Numbered from the stretch's first letter, positions 51,279 through 60,453 are shown. The stretch: 64,000 nt of DNA from Candidatus Formimonas warabiya (GCF_002777255.1 NZ_CP017634.1:1376903-1440902), one strand, 5' to 3'. Notes: a model not told the origin generated them from the sequence alone. Translations and numbers: made by a program.

Positions 51279-51403
51279 TCCTCCGGTTCAAGCCCTTCCC
51301 CATCTGCGCCACCGGTCCTCAATGCCAAAGAGCGGGACATGCCCCCATGTCTTGGCGGATATCTTTGTTCTATTCTCTTTTTCCCGGGAAAATCCTCCTG
51401 GAC

Positions 51404-51444
51404 AATAAATAAGCCCTTCAACACTTTATGTATTGAAAGGCTTT
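51404..51444 (-). terminator. Terminator downstream of speH
   Basis: On the minus strand AAGCCTTTCAATA and TGTTGAAGGGCTT pair with a short loop and are followed by ATTTATTG. It lies about 60 bases after the speH stop. Confidence 0.6.
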
Positions 51445-51502
51445 TATGGAACTATGTGGCTATATGTTTCTCTTGTACAGCCTGGTAAAATAAATATCCC
51501 TC

Positions 51503-51880
51503 CTAAATATTAACAGCTACCTGGGGGAGAAGAACATCCGTACCACGATGAATTTCCTTCGCATCCATGTGTTCCGCCCGGAATTTTTCCACCAAGTAAT
51601 TACATGCGTCCCAAGGATCGACTTTGTCGCCGCAGGTAAAAACATCTACGGCCGCATACCCCAGTTCCGGCCAAGTATGGATCGCCAGGTGTGATTCGGA
51701 GATCACGACCACCCCACTGACTCCCTGGGGACTAAACTTATGGAATACAAATTCCCTCACCTCTGCTCCTGCTTCTAAGGCAGCTTTAACCATCGTCTGT
51801 TCAACCCTTTTGATATCGTTCAGCACATCGAACGGACACCCATAAAATTCTGCCAGTACATGACGACCTAAAGCCCTCAA
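51503..51880 (-). CDS. speH: S-adenosylmethionine decarboxylase proenzyme
   Basis: A 125-aa class 1B SAM decarboxylase that self-cleaves to make a pyruvoyl cofactor and supplies aminopropyl groups for spermidine. [14 protein letters not shown] holds the cleavage site Glu62-Ser63 and acid residue His68; Cys83 is in VFTCGD. These match the residues known in Thermotoga SpeH. No speE is present in the window. The gene has its own terminator. Confidence 0.97.
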   Translation of the reverse strand: MRALGRHVLAEFYGCPFDVLNDIKRVEQTMVKAALEAGAEVREFVFHKFSPQGVSGVVVISESHLAIHTWPELGYAAVDVFTCGDKVDPWDACNYLVEKFRAEHMDAKEIHRGTDVLLPQVAVNI

Positions 51881-51973
51881 CTATCATTCCTCCCTTACTG
51901 ATTCCCTTTTTACCCCGGGGTTTATTTCAACAGATTACATTTTAGCATAAACAAGGTGATTGTCAATAATATT

Positions 51974-54154
51974 TTATGGGGTCCGGGTCCCCTGCTCCTT
52001 GATCAGTACAAAGATCAGGGGGGCGGCGGCAAAGATGCTCATGGTGGCGGCCGCCACGATGCCGGAATCATTCAAAATCAGGGCCAGTAAGCTGCCGATC
52101 ACCACACCCCAAAATCCTTTCGTCAAAAAGGGATATTTTTCGCTCACCTTTTTCATCAATCCTACGGGCCGGTAGAAAAGCAGGGCGGTAGCCAGCAGGG
52201 TGACCAGGAATACCTGGCTCCAAATGGTCCACCGGATCAGTTTCAGGTTTAAGGCAACTTTTCTCACGATGATATTGTATGCTTCGGACATTCCGTTTGT
52301 TCTTACCAAATTAATGGTGCGGCCAAAATGGGACTGGACCCCTACAGCCTGATGGGCATCCCAGAGGGCAAAGGAAACGAGAAAAATAAGCATGCCGGCG
52401 GCGGCAAGGGCCAATTGTTTTCTGGAGATTTTTACCGGAAGCATGGAATAAATGGTATAACCGAATCCCACTACTGCCGCAAGGGATCCTCCCGCTTCGC
52501 TGCCGATCCTGGGCGAAGCCATCATGAAGATAATCAGAAAGAAGACCCCTGTCGCTGCCCAAAGAAAGATTTTCTGATGCCTGGTGATCTGCAGCAGGGA
52601 GGCGGTGGCCATGATCGCGGCGCCAATCCACACGCCCATATATTCATTGCCGATGCCATAGTACCTGGCTCCCCCCATGGGGTCATAGCCCAGTACCGAC
52701 TTCTGCATCAGAGGGGCCCCCAGGCCCAAATCCACAAGCAGGGTCCCGGCCGTAAGCAAAGAAACCGTCAGAAAAGGGGCCAGGTCATGATACAAAACCG
52801 TGGATAGGCACAGTGCCGTCACAGCGACGGTGAACACCAGGCCGGTGAAAATATACCGGCTCAGGGAAGGCCCCGGGAAGGCCCCTAAGATTAGGAAGAT
52901 TAGAGGTATCGAAGCCAGGGCCAGCAGCACGGGCTGCATGTATCTTGATATTTTTCCCGGATAAAACAAGGATAAGACCGTCACCAAAACCACAATAATC
53001 TGCCCTAAAACATACCCCTTGACCAGAGGAGACCGGGCTTTGTTGACAAAAGCCAGCTGGTCGTTGAGGGTAAGCAGGGATGCCAGGGTATTTTGTGCCG
53101 GGACCACGCGCACCGGCCGCCCGGACATATCCTCCGGCACAGGCAGCCCGAAAAAATCCAGCACGGTGGGCGCAATATCCGTATTGGCGACAATGCCCTC
53201 ACGCCGGGTGGTGCCTGAGGTGAGAAATCCCGCCTCCCCGTCTTTCTTCCAATAAATCAGGGGGGTCACCAAATTCCTTTCTTCGATGGCTTCCCGGGAA
53301 GGTGTGGGCGCTGCCACCATCACCAGGGTCTGATATTTTTCCACGGTAGGAATGAGGCCGGCGAGAAAGCGGTCAATTTCCCCTAAAGTCTGCTGTTTGC
53401 TTTCCAAAAACACCCGGTCCAGAGCCAGATCTTTTTGTTGCACCAGGCGGGTAGTGTCTCCTGTCTCCACGACGATAAAATCCGCTTTTTTCAAGGCATC
53501 TTCCAGGGCAACCCCCATCTGGTCATAATTGGCGGACAGGAGAAGCAGGTTCTCCCCGTCTGCCCGCAGCAGCTGTTCTCCCGTATAGGCGAAATCCACC
53601 CTTCCCGACCGGTCCATGGCAATTGCCGCCCCGTGCCGGTCGTAACGTTCTCCGCTGTCTGCCGTGCCAATGACCGCAGTTTTCAATCCGGCCCGGTGTA
53701 GTCTTTCCCCCAGAAGCCCGGGGTACCCGGTATTGCTTTTTTCCTCATTGCTTCTCAGGATCTCGGCAATGTCTAAATTGACCATGCTGTCCGGATCCGG
53801 TACTTGTCCCGTACGCCGCCGGTAAATTTCCCCCGCCGCCTCATCCTGGTAATTTTCCCAGGCCCCGAAGGCCAGTCCCGCCTTGCTGCTCCCTAAAGCG
53901 ACCCGGCCCGCGCCGATGGTGACACAGCTGTTTTCCCGGACCCGGGACCCGGCCGTATTGGTGTTGATCAGGCTTAAGCCGCCTTCCCGGATCATGCGGT
54001 GCAGGGTCGGCATGGGCGCCTCTTTCAGTTCCTGCAGGGTAACATAATCCACCAGCACCAGCACTGCTTTTTTGGCGGGTTGGGCCCAGGCACTTTCCTG
54101 GGGCAAGGTCACCAGCAGAATCAGCAGCAAAAACAAGATTTTACGCATGGGCAT
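51974..54154 (-). CDS. Exported alkaline-phosphatase-fold membrane protein
   Basis: A 726-aa protein with a signal peptide (MPMRKILFLLLILLVTLPQESAWA). The external domain (about residues 30-390) carries VLVDYVTLQEL, ENSCVTIGAG and NTDIAPTVLDFFGLPVP, resembling alkaline-phosphatase-superfamily enzymes. About nine helices follow (residues 390-720). It could move phospho-groups on a surface polymer or lipid, but no activity is proven. It overlaps the next glycosyltransferase gene by 14 bases. Confidence 0.78.
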   Translation of the reverse strand: MPMRKILFLLLILLVTLPQESAWAQPAKKAVLVLVDYVTLQELKEAPMPTLHRMIREGGLSLINTNTAGSRVRENSCVTIGAGRVALGSSKAGLAFGAWENYQDEAAGEIYRRRTGQVPDPDSMVNLDIAEILRSNEEKSNTGYPGLLGERLHRAGLKTAVIGTADSGERYDRHGAAIAMDRSGRVDFAYTGEQLLRADGENLLLLSANYDQMGVALEDALKKADFIVVETGDTTRLVQQKDLALDRVFLESKQQTLGEIDRFLAGLIPTVEKYQTLVMVAAPTPSREAIEERNLVTPLIYWKKDGEAGFLTSGTTRREGIVANTDIAPTVLDFFGLPVPEDMSGRPVRVVPAQNTLASLLTLNDQLAFVNKARSPLVKGYVLGQIIVVLVTVLSLFYPGKISRYMQPVLLALASIPLIFLILGAFPGPSLSRYIFTGLVFTVAVTALCLSTVLYHDLAPFLTVSLLTAGTLLVDLGLGAPLMQKSVLGYDPMGGARYYGIGNEYMGVWIGAAIMATASLLQITRHQKIFLWAATGVFFLIIFMMASPRIGSEAGGSLAAVVGFGYTIYSMLPVKISRKQLALAAAGMLIFLVSFALWDAHQAVGVQSHFGRTINLVRTNGMSEAYNIIVRKVALNLKLIRWTIWSQVFLVTLLATALLFYRPVGLMKKVSEKYPFLTKGFWGVVIGSLLALILNDSGIVAAATMSIFAAAPLIFVLIKEQGTRTP

Positions 54155-55349
54155 ATCTCCTTTGAAAGCCGGCTATTTCCCGTCCCCCTGCAATCTGCTG
54201 ATAAAGGTCGTCGGTTTGCCGGACCATTTGTTCGATGGTAAATTGGGCCTGGGCTTTCTGCCGGGCCGCCTTGGCCAGTTTCTCCGACCATTTGGGTCTT
54301 TTTAAGAGTTCTAAAATCCCGTGGGCCAGGGCCTGATGATCCCCGGGAGGCACGAGAAATCCCGTTTGCCGGTGGGAGATCAGCTCCGGAATGCCTCCGG
54401 CGGCGCTGGCGACGATGGGCCGCTGGGCGGCCATGGCTTCAATGGTGGTAATGGAGAGGCCTTCCGATAAAGAAGGGACAGCAAAAACATCCATCAGAGG
54501 ATAGATCTCGCTCACATCCGCATAATGGCCGGTAAAGATGATTTTGCCTCTCAGCCCCAGACGCTCGGCCTGGCGCTGCAGTTCTTTTTTCAGGGGACCT
54601 TCCCCCACTACGAGAAATTGCACCGTGTCGATGATCTGGGACACCAGGAAGGCCGCCTGGACGAAGAATTCCACCCCTTTTTGGGGAGCCAGACGGGCCA
54701 CGGTGCCCACCACCGGGGTAATGGGGTTTAAGCCCAACCGTATTTTCAGATAAGGAGAGCTTTTCTTGGTAAAAGAGTCGACGGGGATGCCGTTGTAAAT
54801 TACCTCGATGTTTTTCTCCTGAATCCCTTCCCAAGCCATGATTTCGGTTTTCAGGGCCTGGGAAACGGTAACGAATTTGTCCGTCTGCCGGGCCAAATAT
54901 TTTTGCAGGGTGGACAGGAACCGTTTCTGATACTCGGGCAGGGCATATTGATAGATAGAATTATGGACCGTGGAGATTAAATAGGGTCCCGGGGAGGCAA
55001 AGGGGCGATGACCCCCGCCGATTTTCCCGGAAGACCGCACCAATTGGCCGGCAATGCGTCCCACCAGGCCCGCCTTCATGCCATGGGTGTGGACCACATC
55101 AATATTCAGGCTCTTGATCATATTGACCAGTTTTAAGATACTGTGCACATCCGACCAGGGAGATATTTCTCCTTTCAGGGGACACTCCCTTACCTGAACC
55201 CCGGTACCGGAAAGCAGAGAACCCCACTCTTCCCCATCCGGGCAGCAAAGAACGAAATGATATTTTTCTTTGTCCAGGTGCTTTAATAAGGATAAAACAT
55301 GGTTTTTCATGCCTCCTTCAGCAGGCCGGACCACATGAAGAATATTCAT
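54141..55349 (-). CDS. Glycosyltransferase family 4
   Basis: A 402-aa GT4 enzyme. NILHVVRPAEGGMKNHVLSLL opens the acceptor domain; VVGTVARLAPQKGVEFFVQ begins the donor domain; SEGLSITTIEAMAAQRPIVAS is the nucleotide-sugar-binding motif. The ATG at 55349 has GAGG eight bases before it; an earlier ATG at 55367 is less likely. It is co-transcribed with the phosphatase-like protein and may build a cell-wall or lipid-linked glycan. Confidence 0.9.
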   Translation of the reverse strand: MNILHVVRPAEGGMKNHVLSLLKHLDKEKYHFVLCCPDGEEWGSLLSGTGVQVRECPLKGEISPWSDVHSILKLVNMIKSLNIDVVHTHGMKAGLVGRIAGQLVRSSGKIGGGHRPFASPGPYLISTVHNSIYQYALPEYQKRFLSTLQKYLARQTDKFVTVSQALKTEIMAWEGIQEKNIEVIYNGIPVDSFTKKSSPYLKIRLGLNPITPVVGTVARLAPQKGVEFFVQAAFLVSQIIDTVQFLVVGEGPLKKELQRQAERLGLRGKIIFTGHYADVSEIYPLMDVFAVPSLSEGLSITTIEAMAAQRPIVASAAGGIPELISHRQTGFLVPPGDHQALAHGILELLKRPKWSEKLAKAARQKAQAQFTIEQMVRQTDDLYQQIAGGREIAGFQRRYAHA

Positions 55350-55400
55350 TTTTTTGACCTCGATCATGGTTATTCTTACTAATTAATTAGTGTGGCCCCG

Positions 55401-55452
55401 AAAAAAAAAAGTATGCAAAAAATACCCCAACATGTATTTTTTGCATACTTTT
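55401..55452 (-). terminator. Strong intrinsic terminator, 19-bp stem
   Basis: A perfect 19-base inverted repeat (GTATGCAAAAAATAC and its complement with flanking A/T) with an eight-base loop is followed by a run of ten T on the minus strand. It ends the c-di-GMP-controlled 87-aa gene. Confidence 0.9.
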
Positions 55453-55477
55453 CAATTGACAAGCAGCTCGTATTCTT

Positions 55478-55741
55478 CTAGTCTTTTTGATTTGCCAGAT
55501 TAAGGCATCTTCGGGCGATGTCCAGCTGCACGCTGAGCAGTTCTTTGATGTTCCTCAGGTCATCTGTTCCCATGTCCAAAAGGCTTCTTTTATGGCTGTG
55601 GCTTCTGATCATAAATTCCACTTCATCAGAAGCAAAACCCACATCCACCAGTTGCTTTTTTAAGGACTGAATGGCTTCTAATTCCGGAAGCGATGTTTTG
55701 GCCTTGTCGGTATTTCCGAACAAACTAAAAATAAAGCTCAT
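55478..55741 (-). CDS. Uncharacterised 87-aa protein under a c-di-GMP riboswitch
   Basis: A small soluble protein: MSFIFSLFGNTDKAKTSLPE, then a helical region (LEAIQSLKKQLVDVGFASDE) and IRSHSHKRSLLDMGTDDLRNI, ending in an amphipathic helix. No family is recognised. The ATG at 55741 has GGGGAGG eight bases upstream; an in-frame earlier ATG (55858) would lie inside the riboswitch and is rejected. Its gene is monocistronic between a strong terminator and a class I c-di-GMP riboswitch, so it should take part in a c-di-GMP-controlled process such as motility, adhesion or sporulation. Which one is unknown. Confidence 0.75.
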   Translation of the reverse strand: MSFIFSLFGNTDKAKTSLPELEAIQSLKKQLVDVGFASDEVEFMIRSHSHKRSLLDMGTDDLRNIKELLSVQLDIARRCLNLANQKD

Positions 55742-55749
55742 GAAAAAAC

Positions 55750-55812
55750 CTCCCCTTGGTGGAAAGATGATGGAATATGACACCATACCAATATCAGGAG
55801 GTTGTCCTTTAA
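55750..55812 (-). promoter_or_regulatory. Possible anti-Shine-Dalgarno switch in the leader
   Basis: In the mRNA, AACCTCC (55797-55803) is a perfect complement of the ribosome site GGAGGTT (about 55748-55754). It lies between the c-di-GMP aptamer and the start codon, so folding could hide the ribosome site. This suggests translational rather than terminator-type control. Confidence 0.5.
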
Positions 55813-55820
55813 TATGGCAT

Positions 55821-55931
55821 GGCTTTGGAAACCAGGCTGTCTTATCGCATATGCACATGCGACTTAGACCCTTAGCTTTGCGTCCCCGGCTTTCGCTCAG
55901 GTATGCCCTACAAGCCTACGTTTGCATTATA
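55821..55931 (-). promoter_or_regulatory. c-di-GMP-I riboswitch with extended -10 promoter
   Basis: On the minus strand GGCTT and AAGCC enclose the aptamer (55821-55916). Its landmarks are GGGCATACC, a GAAA-closed stem (GAGCGAAAGC region), GGGACGCAAAGCTAAGGGTC and TAAG, a hairpin (TCGCATGTGCATATGCGA), then AAGACAGCCTGGTTTCC. Bases matching ligand-contacting G20 and C92 are G and C, as for c-di-GMP. TGGTATAAT (extended -10, 55926-55934) lies ten bases upstream. Confidence 0.92.
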
Positions 55932-55992
55932 CCATATTTCGACAGAAAAAGAGAAGAAAAAATGGAAATTTTTTTCCGAATCATGTTGAGTT

Positions 55993-56069
55993 GAGTCAGG
56001 GGACGGTTCTCTGACTCACTTCTCCCCGAAAAGCAAATCCCGATGAGTCAGAGAACCGTCCCCTGACTC
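55993..56069. repeat. 25-bp perfect inverted repeat after polC
   Basis: GAGTCAGGGGACGGTTCT and the following CTGACTC (55993-56017) are exactly inverted at 56045-56069. A further outer TTGAGTTGAGTC/GACTCAACTCAA pairing extends it. It lies 26 bases past the polC stop and probably ends its transcript. GGGGACGGTTCTCTGACTC-like units are dispersed repeats in many clostridial genomes (from general knowledge). Confidence 0.85.
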
Positions 56070-56095
56070 AACCGACTCAACTCAACAACTCATCT

Positions 56096-59000
56096 CTAGA
56101 AAAGGGCCATCTGACTGGTCTGGGGCAGGTGTTCCAGGCATCCGTGGGCGGCCATGATGTCGATCACCGTTTTGCTGGCCCGGCTCCGGGTCCGGATATC
56201 GTCCCAGGTGCTAAAGGGTTTTTCACTGCGCGCCTCCACCAAATTCTGGGCCGCGGTGACGCCTAAGCCCTGCAGGCTGGCAAAGGGCGGCAGGATGCCT
56301 TCCGGGGTAATTTGAAACCGGGTGGCCGCAGAATGCTCGATACTGACGGGCAGAAGCTTGATCCCTCTCTGGAACATCTCCAGGGCCACTTCCAGGATGA
56401 TCACCATATTTTTTTCTTTCTGGGACGCCTCGTTGCCTTTGGCTTCGATTTCCTCAATGGTGCGCCAGACCGTTTTGGCGCCTTTGACAATCAAATCTGC
56501 GTCAAATTCGTCCGCCCGCACGGAGAAAAAGGTGGTATAAAAGGCTTCCGGGCAGTTTACCTTAAACCAGGCAATGCGGAAAGCCATGGTCACATAGGCG
56601 GTGGCGTGGGCCTTGGGAAACATATACTTAATTTTTTTGCACGACTCAATATACCAGGGGGGAACCTGATTCTCTTTCATGATCTCTTCGTACTCGGCTT
56701 TGACCCCCTTCCCTTTGCGCACGTCTTCCATGATTTTGAAGGCGGTCTGGGGATCCAGTCCTTTATAAATGAGATAGACCATGATGTCATCCCGGGTAGA
56801 GATGGCTTCCGACAGTTTGCACGTCCCTGACTTGATGAAGTCCTGGGCATTATTGAGCCAGACGTCGGTGCCGTGGGAAAATCCGCTGATGCGCACCAGT
56901 TCCGAGAAAGAGCTGGGCCTGGTATCCTCCAGCATCTGGCGCACAAATTTGGTGCCAAACTCGGGCACCCCGTAGGTGCCGATATTGGACCGGATCTCCT
57001 CCGGCTGTACCTTGAGCATTTCCACGCCGGAAAAGAGGGACATGGTCTCTTTGTCGTCCAGGGTAATTTTTTTGGCATCAACCCCGGTTAAATCTTCCAG
57101 CATTTTGATCACGGTAGGATCGTCATGACCCAGAATATCCAGCTTGACCAGACGGCTGCTGATGGAATGGTAATCAAAATGGGTGGTGACGATATCGGAC
57201 TTGACATCGTCGGCGGGGCGCTGGATGGGAGAAAACTTGTGAATATCCAGGTTTTTCGGCACCACCATCAGACCGCCGGGATGCTGCCCGGTGGTTCTTT
57301 TCACGCCGGAGCACCCGGCCACCAGACGGTTGATTTCCGCTTCCCGCACCACGATTTTGTTGTCGTCCAGATAGTTTTTCACAAAGCCGTAGGCCGTGCG
57401 TTCCGCAATGGTGGCAATGGTCCCGGCCCGAAAAACGTGATTTTTCCCGAATAATTCTTCCACATATTTATGGGCCCGGGGCTGGTAGTCCCCGGAGAAA
57501 TTGAGGTCAATATCCGGCGTCTTGTCCCCTTTGAAGCCCAGAAAAGTTTCAAAGGGAATATCGTGGCCGTCTTTGGTCAAAGGATTCCCGCACTTGGGGC
57601 ACTTTTTGTCGGGCAGGTCGGGGCCGGCGGCGATGGAACCGTCGGTGATAAACTCGCTGTAATGGCACTGGGTGCACAAGTAATGGGGCGGCAGCGGGTT
57701 CACCTCGGTAATCCCCATCATGGTCGCCACCAGCGAGGAGCCCACCGATCCCCGGGAGCCGACCAGGTAGCCGTCGTCATTGGATTTCTTCACCAGTTTA
57801 TGGGCAATCAGGTAGAGCACGGAAAAGCCGTGGGTAATGATAGAGTTTAGTTCTTTATCCAGCCGGGCCTGGACAATCCCGGGCAGATTCTTTCCGTACC
57901 TGGCTGTGGCCGTGCCCATGGTCATTTCCTGGACCTGCTCCTCTGCCCCCTCAATTTCCGGAGGATAGAGCTCATGGGGAATGGGCAAAACATCTTCCAC
58001 CAAATCCGCGATGCGGTTGGGATTTTCGATGACGATTTTGCGGGCCACGTCTGCCTCCAGGTAGGCGAATTCCTGGAGCATTTCTTCCGTGGTCCGGAAA
58101 TACAAAGGAGCCTGGGTTTCGTCTTCAAAGCCTTTTCCCGCCATCAGGATTTTGCGGTAGATGCCGTCGCCGCTGTCGATAAAATGCACGTCTCCCGTGG
58201 CCACCACCGGTTTTTCCATGGTTTCGCCCAGTTCAATGATGGTTTTGTTGAGCCGGATCAGGTCTTTCCTGTCCCCTACTTCGTCCTTGCGCACGAGGAA
58301 TTCGTTGTTGCCCAAAGGCTGAACCTCGAGAAAATCGTAAAAAGAAGCAATTTCTTTTAAGCGGTCCTCGGGCGCTCCCTGGAGAACGGCCCGAAACAAT
58401 TCTCCCGCTTCGCAAGCCGTGCCCAGAATCAGTCCCGCCCGGTGCTTGCGCAGCAGGCTCTTTAAAATCCTGGGCGTGCGGTAATAGTATTCCAGGTGGG
58501 AGAGAGAAATCAATTTATAGAGGTTTAACAATCCTTCCTGGGTCTGCACCAGAATAATGATATGGGCGGATTTCTGCTTATCCCAGGGCGTATTGCTGCT
58601 TTCATCGTCAATCAGGTAGCCTTCCACCCCGTAAATAATTTTGATTTTATATTTCTGTCCGGCTTCATAGGCCTCGGGGAAGGCCTGCACTACGCCGTGG
58701 TCGGTAATGGCCACCGCCGGATGGCCCCATTTGGCCGCCAGGGCAATCACCTTGCTGGTATCCACCACACTGTCCAGGGCGCTCATTTTGGTATGCAGGT
58801 GCAGTTCCACCCGCTTTTCCGGAGCCAGGTCCACCCGTTCCGGGGCCTGGGCCATGTTGATATCATAGGCCATTAGGGTCAATTCCTGAGAGTACTTGTC
58901 CGTCTGCACCGGTCCCCGAACTTTCACCCACAAGCCTTCTTTTAAAGACGCGCAGGCCGCGGCCGGTGTTTTTTCATCGGTAAACAATTTCACGGTGATG

Positions 59001-59767
59001 GAGTTTGTGTGATCGGTGAGGGCAAAGATCACCAAAGTCCGGCCCGACCTTAATTCCCTTGTTTCCAGGGAAAAAATCCGTCCCATGACCACGGTGTTCT
59101 TTTCTTCTTCCACAATACTGTCTAAAGGAACCGGCTCCCCTTTGATCGCCTTGCCCAGGATAATTTCAGATACGGGATCCGGAGCTTTCTTCGTTTCCGG
59201 TACCGGCTCGCAGGCAATCCCATTCAGCTGGTCCCGGTCGATTTCTTCACATTGCAGCTCGATATCCCGGGACATGTCTTCCAGCATTTCCAGGTCGGCG
59301 CTGATCTTCAGGCTGAACCTTTCCTGGATCACCTGTTCCAGCACCCGGGTGACCCCTTTTTGGACACAGATCTCGATGGCAAAACGGTGCGGCAGCAGCA
59401 GCACCAGCCGTTCTTTCCGGCACTGCCATTCGGCCAGGGCCAGCCAGCTTTTGATGCCGCTGATTTTCTCCTCCAAGGCTTGGGTGATATCCGGCCGGAA
59501 CCGGGTCACAATATCCTCCAAAGAAAGAGACTCTTCCACCACATCAATGGCCAGGGAAATTTCCCGGACCTGAGGAAGCTGGGATCTTACTACCTGGCAA
59601 AAAGATGTTTTATCTTCCGGAGAAATGGTTTGGGGAAGCTGCACATGGAGGGTGAGATTTCCCTCTCTTTTATCGATCTCAATTTTTTTGATCCTCATCT
59701 GCCCGAAAACAGCTTTGGTCTCCCTGGGGAGACCACTTTGGGCAATTAAGCTTTCCAATTTTGGCAT
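56096..59767 (-). CDS. polC: DNA polymerase III alpha subunit, PolC type, exonuclease-less
   Basis: The replicative polymerase of Gram-positive bacteria. Order: N-terminal domain, OB fold (about residues 215-310), PHP domain with HLHTKMS near 325 and TDHG, polymerase core with zinc-binding CTQCHYSEF and CPKC and the PDIDLNFSGDYQ palm, C-terminal part to the end. It is 1223 aa, against about 1430 usually: where PolC has a DnaQ-like 3'-5' exonuclease inserted in the PHP domain, only a dozen residues (after GVEGYLIDD, before HIIILVQ) are found and no DxE motif is seen. Proofreading would need a separate protein. Start at 59767; an upstream ATG adds ten residues. Confidence 0.95.
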   Translation of the reverse strand: MPKLESLIAQSGLPRETKAVFGQMRIKKIEIDKREGNLTLHVQLPQTISPEDKTSFCQVVRSQLPQVREISLAIDVVEESLSLEDIVTRFRPDITQALEEKISGIKSWLALAEWQCRKERLVLLLPHRFAIEICVQKGVTRVLEQVIQERFSLKISADLEMLEDMSRDIELQCEEIDRDQLNGIACEPVPETKKAPDPVSEIILGKAIKGEPVPLDSIVEEEKNTVVMGRIFSLETRELRSGRTLVIFALTDHTNSITVKLFTDEKTPAAACASLKEGLWVKVRGPVQTDKYSQELTLMAYDINMAQAPERVDLAPEKRVELHLHTKMSALDSVVDTSKVIALAAKWGHPAVAITDHGVVQAFPEAYEAGQKYKIKIIYGVEGYLIDDESSNTPWDKQKSAHIIILVQTQEGLLNLYKLISLSHLEYYYRTPRILKSLLRKHRAGLILGTACEAGELFRAVLQGAPEDRLKEIASFYDFLEVQPLGNNEFLVRKDEVGDRKDLIRLNKTIIELGETMEKPVVATGDVHFIDSGDGIYRKILMAGKGFEDETQAPLYFRTTEEMLQEFAYLEADVARKIVIENPNRIADLVEDVLPIPHELYPPEIEGAEEQVQEMTMGTATARYGKNLPGIVQARLDKELNSIITHGFSVLYLIAHKLVKKSNDDGYLVGSRGSVGSSLVATMMGITEVNPLPPHYLCTQCHYSEFITDGSIAAGPDLPDKKCPKCGNPLTKDGHDIPFETFLGFKGDKTPDIDLNFSGDYQPRAHKYVEELFGKNHVFRAGTIATIAERTAYGFVKNYLDDNKIVVREAEINRLVAGCSGVKRTTGQHPGGLMVVPKNLDIHKFSPIQRPADDVKSDIVTTHFDYHSISSRLVKLDILGHDDPTVIKMLEDLTGVDAKKITLDDKETMSLFSGVEMLKVQPEEIRSNIGTYGVPEFGTKFVRQMLEDTRPSSFSELVRISGFSHGTDVWLNNAQDFIKSGTCKLSEAISTRDDIMVYLIYKGLDPQTAFKIMEDVRKGKGVKAEYEEIMKENQVPPWYIESCKKIKYMFPKAHATAYVTMAFRIAWFKVNCPEAFYTTFFSVRADEFDADLIVKGAKTVWRTIEEIEAKGNEASQKEKNMVIILEVALEMFQRGIKLLPVSIEHSAATRFQITPEGILPPFASLQGLGVTAAQNLVEARSEKPFSTWDDIRTRSRASKTVIDIMAAHGCLEHLPQTSQMALF

Positions 59768-59811
59768 GATACACCTCGATGTCGTTGTAAAAAGCACGGG
59801 TACCGGTTATT

Positions 59812-60453
59812 TCATCGTTTCAGTCCGGATCCCACTGTTTTGGCAATTTCCCAGTACATTTTCATGCGGGCGGCTAAACCGCGGGCCAGGCCCATTTTTT
59901 CTTCTTTCATAATATGACTCATCCCGGAGAGTTCCACTTCTTTGATGGCAATATTGTTGTCATGGGCATACTTGGTCAGGGCTACTTCCACCCCAAACCG
60001 GCACTCTTCCAGGTCGCAGATTTCGTCCAAAAGGTCTTTCTCCAAGGCCCGCTGGCCCGATAAGTAGGGGGCGACAAACTGAGCCAAATCCGTGGCTAAG
60101 CGCCCTTTTTCAAAGATTCCCACCGTCATTTTTACTTCCCCGTGGATCACGGGAAAAATAAGGCTATTCACATGCTCACAGGTGAGGCCGATGAGATCGG
60201 CATCAAGAAAAAGAATGATCCCGGTGCGGGAATGGTCCACGCCTACCTTCATGGCGCCCCCTTTGCCCATATTGTCGGGAAGTTCAATGACCCGGGCGCC
60301 CGCTCTTCTGGCCACCTCGGCCGTGGCATCGACAGAGCCGTCGCTGACCACGATTATTTCGGCAATGTCGTCCACTTGACATAAAACGGAGATGATTTCG
60401 CCGATTGTAGCTTCTTCATTATAGGCTGGGATTATAGCTGTCACAGGTGCCAT
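59812..60453 (-). CDS. Glycosyltransferase family 2
   Basis: A 213-aa GT-A enzyme. TAIIPAYNEEATIGEII opens it, VSDGSVDAT and LFLDADLIGL (DxD) give the metal/nucleotide site. It resembles dolichol-phosphate-mannose-synthase-like proteins without a membrane anchor. It lies between polC and proS. Acceptor unknown. Confidence 0.88.
   Translation of the reverse strand: MAPVTAIIPAYNEEATIGEIISVLCQVDDIAEIIVVSDGSVDATAEVARRAGARVIELPDNMGKGGAMKVGVDHSRTGIILFLDADLIGLTCEHVNSLIFPVIHGEVKMTVGIFEKGRLATDLAQFVAPYLSGQRALEKDLLDEICDLEECRFGVEVALTKYAHDNNIAIKEVELSGMSHIMKEEKMGLARGLAARMKMYWEIAKTVGSGLKR

Larger units (their letters stand above)
50797..51502. other. 700-base stretch without a supported gene
   Basis: Between the prenyl-synthase-like gene and speH. 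Two overlapping minus-strand frames (51045-51275, 51215-51424) and one small plus-strand frame (51141-51278) exist, none with a recognised family. A terminator hairpin for speH lies near 51411-51444. The rest shows nothing. Confidence 0.5.

Noticed and set aside
51045-51424. Two minus-strand frames before speH
   Set aside because: They overlap each other in different frames, lack ribosome sites and cross the terminator region.
55742-55858. Upstream ATG for the 87-aa gene
   Set aside because: It would translate the c-di-GMP aptamer; the downstream ATG has a strong ribosome site.
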